Below are positions 45,690 to 55,030 of a DNA stretch of 64,000 bases, in pieces. Source of the DNA: Calliopum simillimum. Taxonomy: Eukaryota > Arthropoda > Insecta > Diptera > Lauxaniidae. The position numbers were made by a program, and so were the translations under genes. Location: NCBI GenBank assembly GCA_951812925.1, contig OX638372.1, forward strand, positions 50,743,722 through 50,807,721, in the 5' to 3' direction. The notes beneath the pieces were generated by a model. It did no database searches. It was not told the origin of the DNA and saw nothing but the letters and a program-made list of their open reading frames with translations. Every line of letters starts with the position of its first letter. The stretch's first letter is position 1.

Positions 45690-46450
45690 TAATTAGTTTT
45701 AAATCATTTTTTAAATGGAACCATATCACTATGATTATCACAAGCGTGTTTCTTGCATGTTTCTTGATGGCCATTAACTGAAATTTAATGAACTTTTGAT
45801 ATTCCTGGGATAGGCTCATGGCTGAACATTTTTAATTTTCTTATCTACTTATTTCTGATTCAGAGATGAAAAAAATTCTCGTAAAGGGTACTAAAGTGGC
45901 TGCTAGTGTCGCGAAATTTTTTGCGTTTTTGGTTACGGCACCTTCTCTTCGACTTCGACCTTTTTGATTTACAAATCGTTTCACATTACCCCAGACTCCG
46001 TGAATCACGCCTTTGGGATGTGTCCATAAGTTACATAGATGCTGTTTAAGCATTATGTAAGCAGATTTTCAGTGATATAAGCAAAAATTAACAAATCGTG
46101 AACAAGAACCCTTCTATTATGATTAGACGTAAGCAGTTTTTCAAATAAGAACAAGAATTTAGGAACTAAATTATTTTTATAATTAAAGCAATAGCGGCCA
46201 TACGGAAATTGAAAAATTCCTTGACACTTTAAATCAATTTTAAGGGCTTAAGTAAGATTTTAATTTAAAAATTATTTTTTCTTACGTAAGAATTTTATCG
46301 GAGAGGTCGATGTATAAGCAACAGTAAACAAATCTTGAACCACTCCCCACCTAAACATGCTACGTTATACTTGAACGGCCCTATATGAACACCATTTCAT
46401 TTTTATACAATATAACAGTTTTATAACATTACTTTTAAGCTTTTCTTAAA
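45690..46450. other. Non-coding, with one unrecognised minus-strand frame
   Basis: The minus frame 45841-46053 (70 codons, MLKQHLCNLWTHPKGVIHGV...) has more balanced composition than its surroundings and could be transposase debris linked to the motif cluster at 45430-45680. No domain is recognised. Confidence 0.3.
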
Positions 46451-46454
46451 AAGT

Positions 46455-46975
46455 GGCATGCATTCGGGTATGAGACACATCATGTATCCGGTTATGAGAC
46501 ACTGTAATGTATGTAATGTTACCTGTGTTTACGTACAGTTATGGTGTTTTTATTTCGTATTTTCTAATTTAAATTGCATTTTTAAAGGTATCTCATACCC
46601 GGATACAAAATTTGTAACGATATGGACATTTTTTCTTTCGAACCAAAATCTAGTGCAACTATCAAATATCAATATTAATGTAACGAAAAATTAATAAAAC
46701 TTTGTGCTTGTACACAGTCATGAGGTTTTTATTTCATATTTTCTGATTTTCATTGCATTTTTCTAGGTGTCTCATTCCCGGATACAAAATTTAAATTGCT
46801 GAAAAAAAAGTACTTAGAAAATTGGCCATAACTTTTGAATGTGATGAAATAACTTTCTTGTGTGCATTTCTTACGTTTTGAACGATATATAAAACACCTG
46901 AAATGGTTTGACCAGTAAAAAGTTATGGCTCAAAAACAACACCCGTCTCATACCCGGATACATTCCCTTACTATT
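46455..46975. mobile_element. CTCATACCCGGATAC-motif element (pogo-like layout)
   Basis: Left end: CGGGTATGAGACAC at 46465 and CCGGTTATGAGACAC at 46488, a doublet. Inverted single copies (TCTCATACCCGGATACA) lie at about 46592 and 46771, and at the right end, about 46951. The 46540-46620 and 46720-46800 segments are direct repeats (period about 180). No long coding frame. Confidence 0.55.
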
Positions 46976-46989
46976 TATTTCCTTTAGAA

Positions 46990-47181
46990 TGGCATAAAAA
47001 AATTAAAATTTAATCAAAAAATTTTTACGCAAATGCCTATCGCAGCAATATGTCCATCCGAGTGTTTAGCAATCTAAGTAATTTCATTAAAATATCATGT
47101 ATAGCTTGCGAGGTATAACGCTTTAAAGTGTCTTAAATAATCTTAACAAATTAAAACAGGGCTTGGCCAACGACGTATATA
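46990..47181. other. Non-coding sequence, part of the target repeat of the 47186 foldback
   Basis: CTTGGCCAACGACGTATAT at 47162-47180 is present inverted at about 49605-49627. Confidence 0.45.
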
Positions 47182-47185
47182 AATA

Positions 47186-49105
47186 CACGGTGGTTTTTAA
47201 AAAATTTCAACTTTTTGAAATACCACCCGCGATTTTTTTCGGGGATAGTGTTGGGGGACCCTTCTAGTATCAGAATCCGGGAACCGCGAAATCGAACGTC
47301 CAGCCGTTTTTTTTTTTTTCGACATTTTAGTTTTTTTAACGATTTTTGAGAATGTCTCGGATTTATATACATATTATGTACACATATATATGTATGTACG
47401 TACATACATATACTTGTATATGTATATATGTGTTATATATATACATGTATATATATATACATACATGCATACATACATATAAAAGGTATCGTTTCCGCAC
47501 CATTTATTTTAAAAAAAAATCGGTTTTTTCGTATATAAAAAAACACAAACAAAAACCGGATACAGCAATAGTCACTCCAGATGTGATTTTTGATGCTTAA
47601 TCCGAATCCGGTCTTAGAATTGCTCTATTGCTTCTGGACTTTGAGATATCCTTACATATATGTATAAAGGACACCACTTTTTTTCCTATTTTTGAAGTTA
47701 TATAACAAGATAAGATAATATTATGCCGTAAAATCTGGTATGACAGTTAATAGCTCTAGTTTTTTTCTTGAAAACTCAATCAAACCGATAACGATACCTT
47801 CTTTTTTTGTCGGAGATATCTTTACCTAAAAAGTTAAAAAAGTGCAAAAACACGATTTTTGGCTATATTGGATGTTATATGCAGGACACACAAAATTTTT
47901 CTGTGAATTTCTATTACCAGAAGCATTTAGTACTTTCTTTTGGCTTTCAATTGAGCTATCAAATGTTTATCTGCAATATTTCTCTGCAAAGTTATGTTAA
48001 CTTTAAAATCACACCATGAAACTCAAAGTGAAAAATCTCGGTTTTCGGCTATATTTGAGGTTGTATACAGTACGGACGAAACTCGTCTGCTATTTTTTAC
48101 TAACCGACACATTTAAAACCATTCTTTATCTTCAAAATGAGCTAACAAGTGGTCTCTTGTAATTGTTTTCTAAAAAGTTATGACTATTTTAAGACGACAT
48201 GTTGCAGCAATACGTATGTAAGAAATACTCGTACACTATATTTTAGTGGCACCCCTGTGAGTTTGCACTTCATAATGTAATTTTTAAATGGTCATAACTT
48301 TGTAGAGGAATATTGCAGATGAACATTTAATAGCTCAATTGAAAGCCAAAAGAAAGTACTAAATGCTTCTGGTAATAGAAATTCACAGAAGAATTTTGTG
48401 TGTCCTGCATATAACATCCAATATAGCCAAAAATCGTGTTTTTGCACTTTTTTAACTTTTTGGGTAAAGATATCTCCGACAAAAAAAGAAGGTATCGTTA
48501 TCGGTTTGATTGAGTTTTCAAGAAAAAAACTAGAGCTATTAACTGTCATACCAGATTTTACGGCATAATATTATCTTATCTTGTTATATAACTTCAAAAA
48601 TAGGAAAAAAAAAGTGGTGTCCTTTATACATATATGTAAGGATATCTCAAAGTCCAGAAGCAATAGAGCAATTCTAAGACCGGATTCGGATTAAGCATCA
48701 AAAATCACATCTGGAGTGACTATTGCTGTATCCGGTTTTTGTTTGTGTTTTTTTATATACGAAAAAACCGATTTTTTTTTAAAATAAATGGTGCGGAAAC
48801 GATACCTTTTATATGTATGTATGCATGTATGTATATATATATACATGTATATATATTACACATATATACATATACAAGTATATATATGTACGTACATACA
48901 TATATATGTGTACATAATATGTATATAAATCCGAGACATTCTCAAAAATCGTTAAAAAAACTAAAATGTCGAAAAAAAAAAAAACGGCTGGACGTTCGAT
49001 TTCGCGGTTCCCGGATTCTGATACAAGAAGGGTCCCCCAACACTATCCCCGAAAAAAATCGCGGGTGGTATTTCAAAAAGTTGAAATTTTTTAAAAACCA
49101 CCGTG
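47186..49105. mobile_element. CACGGTG foldback element, TSD AATA
   Basis: A 1920-bp palindrome. It starts CACGGTGGTTTTTAAAAAAT and ends with the complement at 49105; AATA is at 47182-47185 and 49106-49109. The arms hold matching GGTTCCCGGATTCTGAT sequences, inverted (CATA)n/TATA microsatellites (47360-47480 and 48825-48925) and matching AATCCGGTCTTAGAATTG boxes. Arms are about 900 bp and close to identical. The 123- and 84-codon frames are mirror images of each other and are not genes. An inverted homologue of the flank at about 49585-49630 shows the unoccupied site. Confidence 0.85.
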
Positions 49106-49166
49106 AATAAGATACCCAAATTTTTTTCGTTTGACTTACTCGCCGGTCTGTGCAATTTGGTTAGAC

Positions 49167-49291
49167 CAGTGGTCGGCAAGCCATAGCACAATAGTGCACT
49201 CAAAAGTCTACCTAGCTCTCTCTATCCTTTTCTTTCTTCTATCTATCGTCTCTCAAACATAAATTCTCACTTATTAACTTGCCGACCACTG
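49167..49291. mobile_element. hAT MITE, 125 bp, TSD GGTTAGAC
   Basis: Perfect 14-bp inverted ends (CAGTGGTCGGCAAG / CTTGCCGACCACTG) flanked by an exact 8-bp duplication GGTTAGAC (49159-49166 and 49292-49299). CAGTG-type ends and 8-bp TSDs are hAT hallmarks. The interior is CT-rich and non-coding. Confidence 0.92.
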
Positions 49292-49372
49292 GGTTAGACA
49301 CAAATAAAGCTGTTCAAAGAGGAATAAAATGTTGCTATGCCAACGCTGCGTTTGATTTATTAAAAATTGTAT

Positions 49373-49479
49373 GGGGGTTATCGTGAATCAAGATTCCCGG
49401 GGAATTTTCTTAAACTGCAATAGAGAATGCACGGCAGTCTGCGAAAATTCCCCGGGAATCTTGATTCACGATAACCCCC
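49373..49479. repeat. Perfect 37-bp-stem hairpin
   Basis: GGGGGTTATCGTGAATCAAG...ATTTTC (49373-49409) is exactly complementary to 49443-49479. The 33-nt loop contains ACTGC and GCAGT, which can extend the structure. TAT on both outer sides (49370-49372, overlapping 49480-49482) may be a short target duplication. It is either a tiny MITE or a hairpin transcript; the sequence alone does not decide. Confidence 0.8.
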
Positions 49480-49559
49480 TATATTAAACAGACGCAAAAT
49501 TCAAAAAACAAACGTATTTAGACATTTCGTTTGTCCGCTTTCAGCAACATTTTATCAAT

Positions 49560-49725
49560 TTTCATAAATTCCACAGACCGCAGTAACGAACTGTGTATCT
49601 TGATAAAAATATACGTCGTTGGCTTGGCTTCGGCACCTACCTATCAAGTTTCATAAAAATATAATGTGTAACGTGTAATGGTAGAATTAGCCAAGAAGTA
49701 GCGTTTCGTAATTAACGTCACGGTT
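49560..49725. repeat. Inverted-repeat partner sequence
   Basis: Positions 49570-49632 are the inverse of 47162-47185 joined to 49106-49160 (the site occupied by the CACGGTG foldback). Positions 49685-49722 (TTAGCCAAGAAGTAGCGTTT) are the inverse of 53636-53672. This is an old foldback repeat with copies on both sides. Confidence 0.6.
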
Positions 49726-49799
49726 CACAATGGGAAATTGTGGCCATAAATAGGTTAAATTTGAAAGTGTTATGGATTTTACGCCAATCGTCAGATAAT

Positions 49800-50925
49800 A
49801 CTTAGGGACGGAAAAAAAAACTATAAAAGTTTAAAATTTTGTTTTGGTTTAGCAACACAGTGAGCCCAAAGTTGGACTTTAAAAAGAAAAAATGCTCTAC
49901 AGAACTTTTAAAATTAGGAACTGCTGGATAAACGCTCTAGTTAACTTGTTTTAAGCCCGATCCACTAATGTAGCATATCGTTAGAAAGTTTATTGTTTCT
50001 TCTTTGTCAAAAATATTTTTTTTTTTTTTGCCGATTTAATTATAGTGAATTATAGTGATTTATCAAATACTTAAAAGAAAATGGTAAAAATGGAAAAATT
50101 GTAAACTTTGTCATTAAAAATAAAAATAAATTTTCTGATTTTCACTATTTTCCAATATAAAAAGGCGATTCCTGAAAACATGTAAAAGCCTCGGAAGCCT
50201 CGTAAACTCGTAAAACTGTCAAATTTTGTATTGATTTTGACAACTTTTACGAGTTTACGAGGTTTTCAAAGCTCTTATACGTTTTAAGGAATCCCTTCAA
50301 TATGTGGCCAAGTATGCTTAAACAAAATGCAAAGTCCCTACTGCTTTTTTTGAGAACTTTTTTTTTATAAACTTTTCATATTGTGGTTTTTGACGGGACA
50401 AAATAAGTTGACTTTTTTGGAACGCTATTTTTAATTCGTTTGCATCGAAATATATCAAGATAGCATTTTCTCAAAAAGGACAAGCATTTAGCTTTTAAAA
50501 AAACATTTGTTTGAGTTTGAATTATGGTGATTTTTCGAAAATTTAAGCTCAAAAAGCCAAAACCGATAAATTTTATAAACTTTGACATTAAAAAAAAAAA
50601 ATACATTTTCTGATTTTCATTATTTTCCAATATAATATGTGGGCAAGTATGCTTAATCGAAATACAAAGTCCCTACTGCTTTTTTTGAGAATTTTTTTTT
50701 CTATGAATTTTTTCCTGTAGCAGTTTTTGAGAAAAAAAAAATATTTTTATTTCTTTACATTCTGCAACGTTTTACAATATATTTATCAATTTTAAGCTCA
50801 CAGTCTTCTTAAGTTCCAAAAAAAAAATAAATTTTAAGAGAAGGGTGACAGGTAAGGGGTATATTTACTCCTTTTAATCTCCCTTAGGAGTCATCCTTTC
50901 TTAAAATAAGCCAAGAGCATATTGA
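49800..50925. other. Non-coding AT-rich DNA with duplicated segments
   Basis: ATGCTTAAACAAAATGCAAAGTCCCTACTGC (about 50309) and its near copy at about 50650 are direct repeats about 340 bp apart. CTCGTAAAACTGTCAAA and TTTTACGAGTTTACGAGG (50203-50262) form a hairpin also seen at 38690-38745 and 55180-55305. No gene recognised. Confidence 0.45.
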
Positions 50926-51255
50926 AGGCTATACAAAAAACATTATAATTGGTATAATATGCCCCCTTCTGTGCATAAAGTTTTAATTCACGGAAGCGAA
51001 ATCATACAAGGACTTCAAATACCAATTGGTAATCTTTCCGAAGAAGCTCAGGAAGCATTAAACAAAGCTTTTAAAAGCGGTAGGTTACACAACAGCAGAT
51101 TGTGCTCTAGAGTAGCAAACAACGAAGACGTTTTGCATTACATGCTGATCTCTTCTGATCCGATTATTAGCCAAATCCGAGTAAAACGTGATAAAAAATA
51201 TAAAGAGTTATCACCGGAAGCTCAAGAGCTGTTGCAATTAAATAAAAAAAACTGA
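50926..51255 (+). pseudogene. RAG1/Transib-like transposase C-terminal fragment
   Basis: An open frame from 50926 with its first ATG at 50959 and TGA at 51253-51255, about 98 residues from the ATG. It reads HYNWYNMPPSVHKVLIHGSE, then IPIGNLSEEAQEALNKAF, then NEDVLHYMLISSDPII. The pattern HK.L.H..EII...IG..SEE..E..NK.F...R matches the C-terminal core of RAG1 and of Transib transposases. There the Glu in the S-E-(G/E) stretch before NK is the third catalytic acid. The natural C-terminus is intact and the frame has no stops, unlike other remnants here. Upstream sequence encoding the catalytic Asp residues is not found, so it is a 5'-truncated fragment. I rely on remembered motif similarity; the alternative is another insect DDE family with the same module. 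Confidence 0.6.
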
Positions 51256-51454
51256 TTAAAATAAATTTAAAACAATGAAATAACTTAATATTTTCCTTTT
51301 TCTATTATTGTATACATTAGTTTCGACTTGATTGTTTCCTCCTTTTTTGATTTGATAGCCAATTTGAGCCAAAAGAATAGCAATGAAAAAGTTTCTAGTG
51401 CGGACTATTTTTTCTGATAGTTTTTATGAAAATAATAAATAAAATGTTTAAAGG

Positions 51455-51610
51455 GCGTGACAACGCCTACTTTTTAGTGGACATTTTTTGTCATAATATC
51501 TTAAACATATTTGCTAAACATCATCAATCTGCATTAAAGATTTTCGGAGATATTGATAAGTTAATTTTTTGGTAGGCGTGGCACTGCCCATTTTTCTAGT
51601 GCGGATTACA
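51455..51610 (+). repeat. GGCGTGGCACTGCCC interspersed repeat, left part
   Basis: GGGCGTGACAACGCC (51452) and GGCGTGGCACTGCCC (51576) each precede a CATTTTT or ACTTTTTAGTG box, and the CATCAATCTGCATTAAAGAT tract between them has relatives at 24990, 52630 and 61395. The following 865-bp foldback splits the block, which resumes at 52476. Confidence 0.6.
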
Positions 51611-52475
51611 CAGGTTTACAAAATAAAAAAATGTCATGGCGTTTTGACCAGACTATGTGTTTCCTAGGGACTTTGACGTCCTGAATCCTAATCCCGAATC
51701 CGTTTTTTTCCAGAACGTCTGAGAAAAAAGAGGTCAAAATGGGGTTCATGTGTCGTTTAGTGATAAATTCGCTAAGATTCTGAAACTAATTTTTAATCAT
51801 TGGGCCCTTATGTATTAAAAAGAATATATGATCAAAAAGGGTATCTCGGACCTAGTTTCGGAGATATAGTCATCGGAAGATCAGAATATATATCTTCTAT
51901 GAAAACCGCTATAAGTTGGATGGATTTGGAAAACATTGGTGTCATATGAAAGGTATTTTGTTGTTGTTGTTATTGTTTTTGTTGTTGTTGTTATTGATAT
52001 TGTTGATTTATTTGTTGTTCTAATTGAAAAATTTCACAAAATTATTAAAAGGTCATATCTCGAAAACAATGAATCCAATTGAAAATGTGCCGAAAACATT
52101 TTTATAGGCTGTCAAAATACCTTTCATTTGACACCAATATTTTACAAATCCATCCAGGGGTTCCCAACCTATAGCGGTTTTCATAGAAGATATATCCAGA
52201 TCTTCCGATGGCTATATCTCCGAAACTAGGTCCGAGATACCCTTTTTGGTCACATATTCTTTTAAAGGACTAAAGACGTAATGATAAAAAATTAGTTTCA
52301 GAATTTTAGCGAATTTATCACTAAACGACACATGACCTCCATATGACCTTGAAAATTTTTTTCTCAGACGTTCTGGAAAAAATCGGATCCGGGATTCGGA
52401 TTCAGGACGTCAAAGTCCCTAGGAAACACATAGTCTGGTCAAAACGCCATGACATTTTTTTATTTTGTAAACCTG
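51611..52475. mobile_element. Foldback element related to the Merlin arms
   Basis: CAGGTTTACAAAATAAAAAA at 51611 and its complement ending at 52475. The arms pair inward to about 51960 and 52110, around a TTGTTGTTATTG simple-repeat centre. Inner arm sequence (TCGGACCTAGTTTCGGAGAT, TCATCGGAAGATC) is homologous to the arms of the 36224-38058 element, but the termini differ. I see no convincing target duplication. Confidence 0.75.
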
Positions 52476-52720
52476 AGTTTTTTGTTCTGATGGTCTTTTC
52501 ATATGTACCAAATAATATCTATCTTCGTCAAATATTTTCAGAAATATGATGAATTTTTTTTTTTGACGGCGTGGTACCGCCCATTTGTCCGGTGAACATT
52601 ATTTGTCCTGATGATTTTTACACATTTACCAAATCTCATTTATCTGCGTCAAAGAGTTTCGCTGATATGATTAGTCAATTTTTTGGGGGGCGTGGCACCG
52701 CCCATTTTTTTAGTATATAG
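52476..52720 (+). repeat. GGCGTGGCACCGCCC interspersed repeat, right part
   Basis: CGGCGTGGTACCGCCC (52566) and GGCGTGGCACCGCCC (52689), 123 bp apart, with TTACCAAATCTCATTTATCT between. It continues the block interrupted at 51611. Confidence 0.6.
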
Positions 52721-52899
52721 CTTAGCCTTTTTTTGTGCTAGCATATGTAATATAAAAACTTATTTAAAATCGGTTACTTAGTTTCCGAGTTAATAAGGGA
52801 CAAATACACAAACAAACAAAATCTAGTTTTTATAAAGCAGATTTTCGTTTATTCCTCATAACTCAAAAACTATAAAAGATAGCACAAAATTTTTAACAT

Positions 52900-53110
52900 T
52901 TTTGAAATAAGCGGGGTCAAGTTATTGAAAATTGATACCCATTTTGAAAAAAAAATTCGGACCACGCCCCAACTTTGTATGGGAGGTAGGCGTGTCCGTC
53001 GGCGGATTTTGTTCATATTCACAGATTTTTATTATTTTAATGTAAAAAACATCTGTACCAAATTTCAATAGCCTAGCTTTATTATTACTATATATGACCG
53101 CCGTTCCATA
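52900..53110 (+). repeat. Tail of a GC-box interspersed repeat
   Basis: GGACCACGCCCCAACTTTGT and TATGGGAGGTAGGCGTGTCC match the GGGCGGTAGGCGTGTCCGTT section of the ~800-bp repeat (e.g. 34360-34378), followed by TGTACCAAATTTCAATAGC. Diverged and without the CCAG tract. Confidence 0.55.
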
Positions 53111-53119
53111 CAAACCCTC

Positions 53120-54130
53120 CCATTGTGCGGTTGCTTGTCAACGTAGCATCGATTAGTGAAAACGATAGGCAACGTTCGAAATGTCACCTTACAACTTAAA
53201 AATTACTTGAAAAATTCCAAATTTTGTTTTTGTTTTGTATTTTAATCAATTTGTTCAAAAAATTCCATTTATAACATCCAAACTTATAGCCTTATCATGT
53301 ATGACGAACGAATAAAGTGACTGATTTTCACTCATTAATATCAACTTATTAAAACTTTTTATTAAGAACTTACTATGACCTAAGCGTTCATTTTAGTCCA
53401 AAAAATAAAGTTTGTAAGCATAAACTTCAAATCATGTTTTAACTTGGAGGATATAAGCAGTTGAAAATCAGTAAAACGATTCGTTCTCCATACATGATAA
53501 GGCTATTAATTTATTTTATCAACGTAGCGCGACGTTTGAAAATCTAATTTCAACAGGTCTCAACGTTGCGTACCGCTACTTTACGATTTCACTAATCGCT
53601 TACAAGCTTCTGCCATTTGATAGATTTTGACAGACGTCACGTAACGAAACGCTACTTCTTGGCTAATTGTACCATAAGATGTAACGAAACGCAGCGCTGC
53701 TAAAGGCGTTTCACATAACTGCACCTCTTTGCTTTATGAAATCTACGCAACTGGATTCATTCTATGGGCAATTGTGCGTTGAAAGAAACTGCATAAATTG
53801 AAAATTTGTAATGTTTGCAGTCATTAAACTTCTCTTACCGCTCTCTTTGTAATGCAAGCAATCATGTTCAAATACAAACAGCAAAAGCCCAAACAATTCA
53901 CCACACTGTACTGAATCTACCACAGCTAAAATCCAAACACATGCAGTATTGTTACAGACAAGAAATAGCAAACCAAAAATACAAACCAATGTTAAGCCAT
54001 CTCTCCCCCCAAACGCCAATTCAACGCAACTTGTTTATACCACTTCCTCACTCACTCGCTCACTCACACCCCAAATAGAAGAGCAGTTTAAAATCATGGC
54101 TTAACCACTGAGCGAAAACAACTAACACAA
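53120..54130. other. Non-coding DNA upstream of the 54134 promoter
   Basis: Contains old inverted-repeat pieces (TTAGTGAAAACGATAGGCAA near 53153 against CGATTTCACTAATCGC near 53584; 53636-53672 against 49685-49722). Positions 53760-54130 are less AT-rich and include CACTCACTCGCTCACTCACA, possibly promoter-proximal. No coding exon. Confidence 0.4.
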
Positions 54131-54131
54131 T

Positions 54132-54166
54132 TCAGTTGAGCTTCGTCGGCACTAAGAGACGGTTGT
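54132..54166 (+). promoter_or_regulatory. Inr + DPE core promoter
   Basis: The initiator TCAGTT at 54132-54137 places +1 at the A, 54134. GGTTGT at 54161-54166 occupies exactly +28 to +33 and matches the DPE consensus RGWYVT at all six positions. There is no TATA box at -30, as usual for DPE promoters. It is followed by leader-like sequence with AAAGTGCG boxes. Confidence 0.7.
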
Positions 54167-54620
54167 GAACGCGCTTCAATGCGATAAAGAAAAATAAGTA
54201 AATAAATTCAGCTTCAATTCAACTACTACATATTTAAGCCAAGTTAAAAGTGCGCTTTAAAGAAAACATTGTGCGGTTAGTACGTTATTGTTGTTGTGTT
54301 TTTTTTTTTTTTTTGGTTCTTGCTGTCATTGTTGTTGATAGTTGTTGTTGTCATTGTTGTTACTGTTTTAACCCAAAAGCGGTTAAATTAAAGAAATTGC
54401 GTACGCGTCCGCATCCGTGCGTGAGAGAAATTTTTATTTACGTGCTGTTGTTGTTAGTAAATTTGTCACTATTTCGTGTGGTTTTTTATTGTTGTAAAAT
54501 TGAGAACAAATTGAAAGTGCTGTTTTTTGGTGCCGAAATCACTGACTGCCTGCGTTAAATTGGAAGAAAAGTGCGTTTTTGGTTTTTTATTTATTTTGTT
54601 GGTTTGAATGAATTTTGTGA
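54134..54620 (+). other. Probable 5' leader exon of a gene extending to the right
   Basis: Starts at the predicted +1. It is A-rich with AAAGTGCGC, AAAACATTGTGCGG, GAAGAAAAGTGCG and TTGTTGTTG tracts, the texture of fly 5' leaders. The 102-codon frame 54250-54558 is not convincing. No 5' splice site can be chosen firmly. The coding exons are not in the remaining 9.4 kb, so the first intron would be long. Confidence 0.4.
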
Positions 54621-54659
54621 ATCATGACATGAAGTTTTCTTCTTTGCCAATTTTTCTAC

Positions 54660-55020
54660 ATCTTCAGTATTATATTTTTTTTTTTTTTTTTTTCAAATAT
54701 CTCGAGATGGGTATTTATTTCCACGAGACCATTCCTTTCACAACTCAAAAATAGAATCAACATTTTTATTAGATATGGAATACATATGCATCTGCTACAT
54801 CATAGAAAGATTAAATTAAATTTAATTTTATTCAATTCATAAACACAAAACATCTTTGAATCTGGTGCATTCATTTTCGTAACACTTGAGTAACACTGTT
54901 ATATGGCTATTTGACAACAAAAACCATTATCAGATTAAAGTGCCAACTTTTGTCTACGTCGAACAGCAGTTTTGTACTTCTAACCTTTTAAATAAAGTTT
55001 TGGGAATTTTTTGAAAAATA
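54660..55020. other. Non-coding, presumably intronic
   Basis: Nothing recognised. Confidence 0.35.
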
Positions 55021-55030
55021 AATAATCTCT

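Noticed and set aside
32331..49105. Long palindromes as assembly artefacts
   Set aside because: Each has its own exact target duplication, scattered arm mismatches or a unique spacer, which artefactual mirror joins would not have.
47151..49203. Frames of 80-123 codons rich in YIYMYVH
   Set aside because: Translations of the inverted (CATA)n microsatellites in the foldback arms.
49685..53672. A single 4-kb element with TTAGCCAAGAAGTAGCGTTT inverted ends
   Set aside because: The inverted match is real (about 40 bp), but the interior is a patchwork of other repeats and no flanking duplication was found.
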